Positions 1-5,141 of a stretch of DNA of 5,501 nucleotides are shown here, one piece after another. The first letter of the stretch is position 1. Each line of letters begins with the position of its first letter. Under the pieces are notes generated by a model, which worked only from the letters and a program-made list of their open reading frames with translations, was not told the DNA's origin and did no database searches. Origin of the DNA: an uncultured Fidelibacterota bacterium (lineage in GTDB: Bacteria; Fidelibacterota; Marinisomatia; Marinisomatales; UBA8229); contig CAJXJG010000127.1 in NCBI GenBank assembly GCA_913054425.1, forward strand, positions 1 through 5,501, written 5' to 3'. Both the position numbers and the translations under genes were made by a program.

Positions 1-125
1 TTATCCAGTTCGGAAAGCGATATGCCAGATTTCATATAACCAGCTAGCATTTCCACCGTATCTGCTACTATTTGGCAGCTTTCAGCAATGAGGTTAATCT
101 CCCGTTTTGTCCTAATTCTAACCAT
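1..125 (-). CDS. map: Methionine aminopeptidase type I, N-terminal fragment (cut by window edge)
   Basis: Methionine aminopeptidase removes the initiator methionine from nascent proteins in the cytoplasm using a two-metal active site. Only the first 41 codons are visible, beginning MVRIRTKREINLIAESCQ and running to GYMKSGISLSELD at the edge. This matches the N-terminal helix of type I enzymes (an MI-x-I-K-x-x-x-EI-like opening, then a GxS/T-x-x-ELD turn). The metal-binding and catalytic residues lie beyond the window, so activity cannot be judged. The ATG at 125 shares one base with the secY stop (TAATG) and has a strong Shine-Dalgarno sequence six bases upstream, so the start is secure. Position directly after secY is the usual one for map in many bacterial spc operons and supports the call. 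Adenylate kinase often sits between secY and map, but it is absent here. Confidence 0.88.
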   Translation of the reverse strand, partial: MVRIRTKREINLIAESCQIVADTVEMLAGYMKSGISLSELD

Positions 126-1462
126 TACATTCTCCTCCGGCCACGAATCCTTCCCTTTGATAGGAATCCATCGTAATGTCGCATCATTAGATGCGATTCA
201 ATTTGTTGAATTGTATCCAATCCGACTCCCACAATAATCAACAAGCTTGTTCCTCCAAAAAACGATGCTAAATTAAAATCAATATCCATTATTTGCATCA
301 GGATATAAGGGAAAATTGCTATAAATGCGAGGGAAAATGATCCGGGTAAGGTAACACGGGTTAATATATTATCAATAAATTCCGCTGTTTTCTTCCCCGG
401 TCTTACACCTGGAATAAATCCACCTTGTTGTTTCATGGTGGTTGAAACCTGGACTGGATCAAATGCAATCGCAGTATAGAAATAAGTAAAAAATATAATC
501 ATTGTTCCAAAGACAAACCAATAGAATGGATGGTCAAAGGAAAACCAACGCATCATGGATTGAAAAAACTCATTATTGGTAAAAAAAGTAGCTATGGTGG
601 TAGGAATAAACATGATAGATTGCGCAAAAATAATCGGCATTACCCCAGCCGTATTTACTTTCATAGGGATATGGGTAGCTTGTCCACCATATATTTTTCT
701 ACCGACAACCCGTTTTGCATATTGCACAGGTATTTTTCTTGTGCCCTGGGTTAATAAAACGACACAACCTACAATCACAAACATTATCGCAATGAGGATC
801 ACTTCACCGAGTAATCCACGAAGTCCCTCCTGCACATAGACAACTTCTGTGATAATCACATTGGGAAATCTAGACATAATTCCTACCATAATAATTAATG
901 AGATACCATTGCCGATACCTCTCTCAGTAATACGTTCGCCAAGCCACATCATCAACATCGTTCCCGTAACAAGACTCACAATAGCTGTAAAAGTAAATAA
1001 AATACCTGGATTGGGAACCACGGGGACAACTGCACCTTGAATAGTAGAGGTCATACTTCCCAAGAAAATAGATATACCGTAGGCCTGCATAGTTGAAATA
1101 AGAACGGTCCCGTAACGTGTAAGTTGAGTAATCTTTTTTCTCCCCTCTTCTCCTTCTTTTTGGAGCCGTTGAAAATAAGGAACGACGGCTCCCATTAACT
1201 GAATAATAATTGAAGCAGAAATATAAGGCATGATTCCTAAAGCAAACAGTGTTGCTCTTGAAAATGCACCTCCTGCAAACATGTCATAAAGTCCGAACAG
1301 GGTGTTTTGAAAATTTTGAATAGCTGCTCCTAAAGCTTCACCATCTATACCAGGGATAGGAATATGAGCTCCTATTCTTACAACTAAAAGTATGCCTAAG
1401 GTAAAAAGAATCCTTTTTCTTAGTTCAGGAATATTAAAAATATTTCGAATTCTGTCTATCAC
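125..1462 (-). CDS. secY: Protein translocase subunit SecY
   Basis: SecY is the channel-forming inner-membrane subunit of the SecYEG translocon, which passes unfolded proteins across or into the membrane with SecA or the ribosome. At 445 aa it has the usual length. About ten hydrophobic segments are visible. The first SecY signature, FALGIMPYISASIIIQ, is at residues 73-88, just after the plug region. The second, around GERITERGIGNGISLII, is at about 175-191. The cytoplasmic loop RKIPVQYAKRVVGRK is at 242-256. The C5 loop GGFIPGVRPGKKT, at 347-359, carries the conserved arginine (R354) needed for SecA-driven export. The start is GTG at 1462, overlapping the rplO stop by four bases (GTGA). The opening RIRNIFNIPELRKRILFTLG matches the family N-terminus, and no other start codon fits. 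It is the first non-ribosomal gene of the operon, ahead of map. Confidence 0.98.
   Translation of the reverse strand: MIDRIRNIFNIPELRKRILFTLGILLVVRIGAHIPIPGIDGEALGAAIQNFQNTLFGLYDMFAGGAFSRATLFALGIMPYISASIIIQLMGAVVPYFQRLQKEGEEGRKKITQLTRYGTVLISTMQAYGISIFLGSMTSTIQGAVVPVVPNPGILFTFTAIVSLVTGTMLMMWLGERITERGIGNGISLIIMVGIMSRFPNVIITEVVYVQEGLRGLLGEVILIAIMFVIVGCVVLLTQGTRKIPVQYAKRVVGRKIYGGQATHIPMKVNTAGVMPIIFAQSIMFIPTTIATFFTNNEFFQSMMRWFSFDHPFYWFVFGTMIIFFTYFYTAIAFDPVQVSTTMKQQGGFIPGVRPGKKTAEFIDNILTRVTLPGSFSLAFIAIFPYILMQIMDIDFNLASFFGGTSLLIIVGVGLDTIQQIESHLMMRHYDGFLSKGRIRGRRRM
132..138 (-). promoter_or_regulatory. Ribosome binding site of map
   Basis: GGAGGAG on the minus strand ends six bases before the map ATG at 125. 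It lies within the last arginine codons of secY, so ribosomes finishing secY are well placed to start map. It supports the ATG at 125 over any later start. Confidence 0.75.
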
Positions 1463-1899
1463 AAGACCGTAACGATACCTCCTGCTTTTTCAATTTTTTC
1501 CTTTGCACCCTTGCTAAAAGCATTAGCAGTGATTGTAAGTGGTTTTGAAATATTCCCATTACTAAGAACCTTAATCGGTTTAAAAGCAGAACGAATCAAT
1601 CCATTTTTAAAAAGGATTTCAGCAGTTACACTCTCCACATTCAGATTTTCAATATCTCGCAAATTAACTATCTGAACCTCTTTTCTGAACAAATGGTTGG
1701 AGAAACCACGCTTTGGTAAACGTCTTGAAAGAGGCATTTGTCCTCCTTCAAACCAGGGCCTACTTTTATGACCACTTCTCTGGCCAGAACCCTTATGACC
1801 CCGACCTGCAGTCTTTCCATGACCAGACCCAGGACCACGCCCCTTTCTCTTTGTACCTTTTTTTGCTCCTATTGGTGGATTTAATTCACCCAGCTTCAT
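1459..1899 (-). CDS. rplO: 50S ribosomal protein L15 (uL15)
   Basis: L15 is a late-assembling large-subunit protein with a long, basic, glycine-rich N-terminal extension that threads into 23S rRNA. From ATG it has 146 residues, the normal size. The opening MKLGELNPPIGAKKGTKRKG, the GRGPGSGHGKTAGRGHKG tract (20-37) and the FEGGQMPLSRRLPKRGF block (50-66) are typical. The C-terminal signature runs from KVLSNGNISKP (110-120) to KIEKAGG (135-141). The ATG at 1899 shares one base with the rpmD stop (TGATG). An in-frame TTG at 1902 would add one residue and overlap the stop by four bases, but ATG matches the family N-terminus. No strong Shine-Dalgarno sequence precedes it, so coupling to rpmD is likely. 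It ends in a four-base overlap with secY. Confidence 0.97.
   Translation of the reverse strand: MKLGELNPPIGAKKGTKRKGRGPGSGHGKTAGRGHKGSGQRSGHKSRPWFEGGQMPLSRRLPKRGFSNHLFRKEVQIVNLRDIENLNVESVTAEILFKNGLIRSAFKPIKVLSNGNISKPLTITANAFSKGAKEKIEKAGGIVTVL
1477..1483 (-). promoter_or_regulatory. Ribosome binding site of secY, long spacing
   Basis: AGGAGGT on the minus strand is a near-perfect anti-16S match inside the 3' end of rplO (its Gly-Gly codons). It lies 14 bases before the GTG at 1462, longer than the usual 5-9, and no start codon in the secY frame lies closer. The four-base overlap with the rplO stop suggests reinitiation also contributes. Confidence 0.55.
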
Positions 1900-2090
1900 C
1901 AAATTTCTTCAACTTTCAAAAGGTATTCTATTTTTTTTATCATTCCTTCGATAGCAGGTGAAGCAACTTTCTCAACTGTTTGATGCATTTTCCTTAACCC
2001 AAGGGCATCCAGTGTTGCTCTTGCCTTTGGTTTAAAACCTATTCTACTGCGTATTTGGGTGATTCGTATCTTTTTTTGTTTCTTTGCCAT
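1899..2090 (-). CDS. rpmD: 50S ribosomal protein L30 (uL30)
   Basis: L30 is a small large-subunit protein that contacts 23S rRNA. From the ATG at 2090 it has 63 residues, close to the usual 58-62. The family pattern is clear: KIRITQIRSRIGFKPKARAT (7-26), then LDALGLRKMHQTVEKVASP (27-45) and a closing helix ending LLKVEEI. The opening MAKKQKK is somewhat more lysine-rich than most. A TTG at 2096 is in frame and would add two residues and overlap the rpsE stop, but the ATG lies two bases after that stop (TGATAATG) and gives the expected N-terminus. No strong Shine-Dalgarno sequence is visible, so translation probably depends on coupling to rpsE. Its stop overlaps the rplO start. Confidence 0.95.
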   Translation of the reverse strand: MAKKQKKIRITQIRSRIGFKPKARATLDALGLRKMHQTVEKVASPAIEGMIKKIEYLLKVEEI

Positions 2091-2092
2091 TA

Positions 2093-2590
2093 TCAACTGA
2101 AAACTTCTTTAACTGTAATACCTCGTTTAGTGGCTATTTTTACTGCATCCTGTAAATTTTCAAGTGCATTCATAACAGCCCTAACAACATTTAACGGATT
2201 ATTAGAACCAATAATTTTTGTTAAAATATTCTGTATCCCGACCTGTTCCATCACAGGGCGAACTGCCGCTCCAGCAATGATTCCTGTTCCAGGAGAAGCC
2301 GGTTTTAACATCACTCTACTCGCACCGAACTTTCCAATTATTTTGTGGGGAATAGTACCATTGATGATCGAAATATGGCGAATATTCTGCTTTGCATTCT
2401 CTTTAGACTTTGTAATTGCTGAAATAACCTCATTTGCTTTCCCAAGTCCTATTCCTACATGACCTTTTCCATCACCAATTACAACTAGAGCAGAAAATCG
2501 AAATCGTCTTCCACGAGAGGTCACTTTTGAGACACGGCTCACTCTTACAACAACCTCTTCCATTAGATCTAATTCAGCAGGATTAATCAT
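2093..2590 (-). CDS. rpsE: 30S ribosomal protein S5 (uS5)
   Basis: S5 sits on the back of the small subunit near the mRNA entry site and helps maintain decoding accuracy. At 165 aa it is normal length. The N-terminal double-stranded-RNA-like domain carries the S5 signature from GRRFRFSALVVIGDGKG (27-43) to VGIGLGKANEV (45-55). The C-terminal domain has NGTIPHKIIGKFGASRV (77-93), PASPGTGIIAGAAVRPVME (98-116) and GSNNPLNVVRA (128-138). The SRGRR loop (25-29) lies where spectinomycin-resistance changes occur in E. coli S5; I cannot call resistance from it. GLGKA with NGTIPH recalls Bacteroidetes-Chlorobi relatives. The ATG at 2590 lies two bases after the rplR stop. The upstream ribosome binding site is weak (TGGA), so coupling is likely. 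Confidence 0.97.
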   Translation of the reverse strand: MINPAELDLMEEVVVRVSRVSKVTSRGRRFRFSALVVIGDGKGHVGIGLGKANEVISAITKSKENAKQNIRHISIINGTIPHKIIGKFGASRVMLKPASPGTGIIAGAAVRPVMEQVGIQNILTKIIGSNNPLNVVRAVMNALENLQDAVKIATKRGITVKEVFS

Positions 2591-2592
2591 AG

Positions 2593-2964
2593 CTAAAAAT
2601 CCAGTCCACTCTCACGAGCTGCATCAGCAAGTGCTTTTATCCTGCCATGGTATGGATATCCATTCCGGTCAAAAACCACTTTTTTAATTTTCATTTTAAT
2701 TGCCCGTTCGGCAAGAGCTATACCAACTATTTTACTGCTCTCAACTTTTGATGTTGCTTTTTTTATTTCTTTCGCTAGACTTTTATCTCTGGAAGAAGAA
2801 GAAATAAGAGTATTACCTTGAAAATCATCAATTATTTGAGCTTCTATATTCATATTACTGCGATAAACACACAATCTGTAGCGATCAGGGTGAAACCAAG
2901 CCGTTTTTTTACTCCGGTTTCGACGATGCGAAAACCGAATCCTATCTTTTTTGACTTTACTCAT
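2593..2964 (-). CDS. rplR: 50S ribosomal protein L18 (uL18)
   Basis: L18 binds 5S rRNA together with L5 and anchors it in the central protuberance of the large subunit. The protein has 123 residues, close to the usual 117-122. It has a basic N-terminus with FSHRRNRSKKTA (11-22), followed by RLCVYRSNMNIEAQIIDDF (30-48) and the typical SSSSRDKSL stretch. The conserved C-terminal core is VVFDRNGYPYHGRIKALAD (96-114), then AARESGLDF at the end. The start ATG at 2964 lies two bases after the rplF stop and has a good Shine-Dalgarno sequence eight bases upstream, inside rplF. The gene ends two bases before rpsE. Confidence 0.97.
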   Translation of the reverse strand: MSKVKKDRIRFSHRRNRSKKTAWFHPDRYRLCVYRSNMNIEAQIIDDFQGNTLISSSSRDKSLAKEIKKATSKVESSKIVGIALAERAIKMKIKKVVFDRNGYPYHGRIKALADAARESGLDF

Positions 2965-2966
2965 CC

Positions 2967-3512
2967 CTATTTATCACCTACACCCACAGTTTTACCTTGT
3001 TTTGATCGGACATATTCTCCTTTATACCGAATACCTTTACCCTTGTAAGGTTCTGGTTTTCTGAAAGAGCGAATCTTTGCAGCAACCTCTCCAACCACCT
3101 GTTTATCAATCCCTGAGACTTTGATTTCGGTTCTGTTTGCTGTAATCGAAATCCCTTCAGGAGGTTCAAACAATATATCATGAGAATAACCAATTTGTAA
3201 TTGCAACCTGTTTCCTTGGTTACTTGCTTGATATCCAACCCCGATTAATTCCAATTCCTTTGAGAACCCCTCTGACACACCAGTAACGGCATTTGCAAGT
3301 AACTGCCTGATCGTTCCATGAAGTGATCGATGTTTTCTTTCATCTGATGTTCTTTCTACAATCAACTGGTTTTCTGTATGAGAAACACTAATACCACTAT
3401 GAATAGCCACTTCCAGCTCACCATTTGGACCTCTCACTTTTGTACAGTCCTTTTCAATTTTAACCTGTATTCCCTTAGGAAGATTAATTGGGTTTTGACC
3501 GATTCTAGACAT
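2967..3512 (-). CDS. rplF: 50S ribosomal protein L6 (uL6)
   Basis: L6 lies near the factor-binding site of the large subunit, by the sarcin-ricin loop, where elongation factors act. At 181 aa it is normal length (about 177-180). It consists of two related domains. The first opens MSRIGQNPINLPKGIQVKI and contains VRGPNGEL (26-33). The junction has ELIGVGYQASNQGNRLQLQI (88-107), then GYSHDILFEPPEGI (108-121). The family signature PEPYKGKGIRYKGEYVR is at 153-169. The ATG at 3512 lies six bases after the rpsH stop with only a short GGGA motif very close to it, so initiation is probably helped by coupling. It ends two bases before rplR. Confidence 0.98.
   Translation of the reverse strand: MSRIGQNPINLPKGIQVKIEKDCTKVRGPNGELEVAIHSGISVSHTENQLIVERTSDERKHRSLHGTIRQLLANAVTGVSEGFSKELELIGVGYQASNQGNRLQLQIGYSHDILFEPPEGISITANRTEIKVSGIDKQVVGEVAAKIRSFRKPEPYKGKGIRYKGEYVRSKQGKTVGVGDK
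2974..2980 (-). promoter_or_regulatory. Ribosome binding site of rplR
   Basis: AGGTGAT on the minus strand lies eight bases upstream of the rplR ATG. It is formed by the last Val-Gly-Asp codons of rplF, before the TAG stop, which ties rplR initiation to ribosomes reaching the end of rplF. Confidence 0.55.
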
Positions 3513-3518
3513 AATTCC

Positions 3519-3917
3519 CTACCAAATATTGCAAATTAATTCCCCCCCAACATTAAACTTTTTTGCTACTTTATTGGAAACAACCCCTTTGGAAGTAGAA
3601 AGTATCGCTACTCCCAGACCATCAAGCACCCGGGGAATTTCATTTGCCCCTACATAGATTCTGCATCCGGGTTTGCTTACACGTTTTAATTCAGAAATAA
3701 CTGGTTTACCATGATGGTCGTATTTTAAAAATATTCGAATCATCACCTTTTCACCATCCGAAATGAATATAAAATCTTTGATATAATTCTCTTCTTTTAA
3801 AACGTAAGCAATACGGTTTTTCATATTGGATCCTTGGATATCTACCCACCGTTTCTCAGCCTTTAGGGCATTTCGAATTCTGGTTAAAAAGTCAGCAATT
3901 GGATCTGTCATTGTCAT
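3519..3917 (-). CDS. rpsH: 30S ribosomal protein S8 (uS8)
   Basis: S8 binds 16S rRNA early in small-subunit assembly. In E. coli it is also the autogenous translational repressor of the spc operon, acting on mRNA around the rplX-rplE junction; whether that applies here is unknown. At 132 aa it is typical. The N-terminus MTMTDPIADFLTRIRNA (1-17) and the C-terminal signature GLGVAILSTSKGVVSNK (100-116) are clear, and the protein ends NVGGELICNIW as expected. The middle has KYDHHGKPVISELKRVSKPG (65-84). The first ATG at 3917 is preferred over the second (residue 3) because an AAGGAGA sequence lies ten bases upstream of it. It follows rpsN with a 15-base gap. Confidence 0.98.
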   Translation of the reverse strand: MTMTDPIADFLTRIRNALKAEKRWVDIQGSNMKNRIAYVLKEENYIKDFIFISDGEKVMIRIFLKYDHHGKPVISELKRVSKPGCRIYVGANEIPRVLDGLGVAILSTSKGVVSNKVAKKFNVGGELICNIW

Positions 3918-3927
3918 TTTTGAATAA

Positions 3928-3934
3928 TCTCCTT
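3928..3934 (-). promoter_or_regulatory. Ribosome binding site of rpsH
   Basis: AAGGAGA on the minus strand overlaps the rpsN TAA stop and lies ten bases upstream of the rpsH ATG at 3917. It is one of the strongest ribosome binding sites in the window and favours the first of two in-frame ATGs. Confidence 0.7.
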
Positions 3935-4118
3935 ACCAACTCGCCTTGGTTACACCAGGTATCTCACCTTTTAATGCCATTTCTCTAAAACAAATTCTAC
4001 AGAGTCCAAATTTTCTCATATAAGCATGTGGACGACCACAATTGAAACAACGATGGTAAGCCCTCGTTGAATATTTTGCTTTTTTTCGTGCTTTGATGAT
4101 TAATGATTTTTTTGCCAT
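3933..4118 (-). CDS. rpsN: 30S ribosomal protein S14, zinc-binding (type Z) form
   Basis: S14 is a small-subunit head protein that contacts 16S rRNA near S3 and S10. At 61 aa it is the short zinc-binding form and not the longer zinc-free form of about 89-101 aa. Four cysteines in two CxxC pairs (C24, C27, C40, C43; CFNC and CRIC) form the zinc site. The flanking RPHAYMRKFGLCRICFRE and the ending GEIPGVTKASW are characteristic. The lysine-rich N-terminus MAKKSLIIKARKK is also typical. The ATG at 4118 follows the rplE stop by nine bases; an AAGGTGA motif about 13 bases upstream, inside the end of rplE, may serve as its ribosome binding site. Placement between rplE and rpsH is conserved. Confidence 0.98.
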   Translation of the reverse strand: MAKKSLIIKARKKAKYSTRAYHRCFNCGRPHAYMRKFGLCRICFREMALKGEIPGVTKASW

Positions 4119-4127
4119 TTGAACTAT

Positions 4128-4829
4128 TCAATCACCTTTTTTTTCAGGTTTTTCTCTGAGCGGAAATCCAAGTTCCTTTAACAACATGTATGCTTCATTA
4201 TCTGTTTTTGCTGTGGTTGAAATAGCAACATCCATACCATGAATAGTATCAATTTTATCATAATCAATTTCTGTAAATATAATTTGTTCAGTTATCCCAA
4301 AATTATAATTTCCTCTACCGTCGAATGATTTAAACGATAATCCTCTAAAATCTCGAGTCCTTGGTAAGGCAATTGCATTCAATCGTTCAAAAAATTCATA
4401 CATTCTGTTAGATCGCAATGTAACCATCACCCCTACAGGATTTCCTTTTCGTATCTTAAAGTTTGATACGTCCTTTTTGGCTCTCGTTACCACCGATTTC
4501 TGCCCAGTAATTAAGGTGAGCTCTGCGATGGCACTCTCTAAAGCTTTTGAATTAGTCTTGGTATCGCCAATACCCATATTTAAGGTAATTTTCTCAAGCT
4601 TTGGAACCAGCATCATGTTTGCATAATCAAACTGAGAAATCATTTTCTTAACAACTTTTTCCAAAAAAAAAGTCTTCATATTCGGTGAATAGGTTCTTTT
4701 TTTTTCCTTCTTACTGTTTGAAGATTTAGGATCATTCCCATTCGTTGGAACAGATATTATTTTATTCTCCAAAGATATTTTAGGAGATTTCTTCGGTTGG
4801 GTATTTTTAATATTTTTTTCTTTTCCCAC
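4128..4829 (-). CDS. rplE: 50S ribosomal protein L5 (uL5) with unusual N-terminal extension
   Basis: L5 binds 5S rRNA with L18 in the central protuberance, contacts P-site tRNA and forms a bridge to the small-subunit head. The conserved domain is complete: VPKLEKITLNMGIGDT (75-90), the L5 signature LTLITGQKSVVTRAKKD (104-120), LPRTRDFRGLS (155-165), GRGNYNFGITEQIIF (171-185) and GMDVAISTTAKTDNEAYML (198-216). The whole frame has 233 residues against about 179 usually. The excess is residues 1-50, a hydrophilic stretch rich in Lys, Ser and Asn with no recognisable domain. The GTG at 4829 lies two bases after the rplX stop, typical coupling geometry, but only a weak AGAG precedes it. The alternative is Met51 (ATG at 4679), giving 183 aa and beginning close to where E. 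coli L5 begins, but it has no well-spaced ribosome binding site. I favour GTG; identity is certain, the start is not. Confidence 0.93.
   Translation of the reverse strand: MGKEKNIKNTQPKKSPKISLENKIISVPTNGNDPKSSNSKKEKKRTYSPNMKTFFLEKVVKKMISQFDYANMMLVPKLEKITLNMGIGDTKTNSKALESAIAELTLITGQKSVVTRAKKDVSNFKIRKGNPVGVMVTLRSNRMYEFFERLNAIALPRTRDFRGLSFKSFDGRGNYNFGITEQIIFTEIDYDKIDTIHGMDVAISTTAKTDNEAYMLLKELGFPLREKPEKKGD
4132..4138 (-). promoter_or_regulatory. Possible ribosome binding site of rpsN
   Basis: AAGGTGA on the minus strand lies in the last Lys-Gly-Asp codons of rplE. It is 13 bases from the rpsN ATG, rather far, so this is a moderate guess; no better motif lies nearer. Confidence 0.4.
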
Positions 4830-4831
4830 AA

Positions 4832-5140
4832 TTAAAACTCTATTTCTTCTCCAGTTTTTTTAGAAATTCTTACCTTGGTTCCATCATCAAGAAACTTATA
4901 CCCAATTCGGGTTGGCTGACCTCCATGAATAACAGTTATGTTTGATATATGAATGGCAGCCTCCTTTTCTACAAAACCACCGCTTGGATTTTCCTGAGTT
5001 GGCCTGGTAGCTCGCTTGATAAAATTAACTCCTTCAACAATTACCCGATTAAGCCGAGGAAATACATGAAGGATTTTCCCCTCCTCTCCTCTATGGTTTC
5101 CGCTGTTAACACGGACTAGCATACCCTTCTTCACATGCAA
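4832..5140 (-). CDS. rplX: 50S ribosomal protein L24 (uL24)
   Basis: L24 is one of two initiator proteins of large-subunit assembly; it binds the 5' domain of 23S rRNA near the exit-tunnel opening. The 102 residues match the family's usual 100-110. The N-terminal KOW motif covers roughly residues 3-30, with VKKGMLVRVNSGNHRGEEGK at 3-22. It is followed by RVIVEGVNFIKRATRPTQ (32-49), GGFVEKEAAIHISNI (54-68) and the C-terminal RIGYKF...GTKVRISKKTGE. The start is TTG at 5140: it gives the standard MHVKKG N-terminus and has GGAGG nine bases upstream. A GTG at residue 3 is the only close alternative and is too far from that site. One base separates it from rplN and two from rplE. Confidence 0.96.
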   Translation of the reverse strand: MHVKKGMLVRVNSGNHRGEEGKILHVFPRLNRVIVEGVNFIKRATRPTQENPSGGFVEKEAAIHISNITVIHGGQPTRIGYKFLDDGTKVRISKKTGEEIEF

Positions 5141-5141
5141 C

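Noticed and set aside
530..1040. Three plus-strand open frames opposite secY (530-754, 576-839, 849-1040)
   Set aside because: They overlap each other and lie antisense to a well-conserved secY; the translations resemble no known family.
1713..1961. Plus-strand open frame opposite rplO and rpmD
   Set aside because: Antisense to conserved ribosomal genes and spanning their junction; the Phe/Tyr/Leu-rich product is a composition artefact.
2055..2462. 135-codon plus-strand open frame opposite rpsE
   Set aside because: Antisense to the S5 signature region; length is explained by the lack of stops opposite this codon usage, and the product matches nothing recognised.
2818..3048. Plus-strand open frame opposite rplR and rplF
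   Set aside because: Antisense to two conserved genes with no family resemblance.
2978..3238. Minus-strand 86-codon open frame inside rplF
   Set aside because: An out-of-frame reading of the L6 gene; the L6 frame carries the full family signature.
4697..4705. T-run on the plus strand as a possible terminator
   Set aside because: It lies within a coding region on the other strand, has no GC-rich hairpin before it, and no plus-strand gene exists to terminate.
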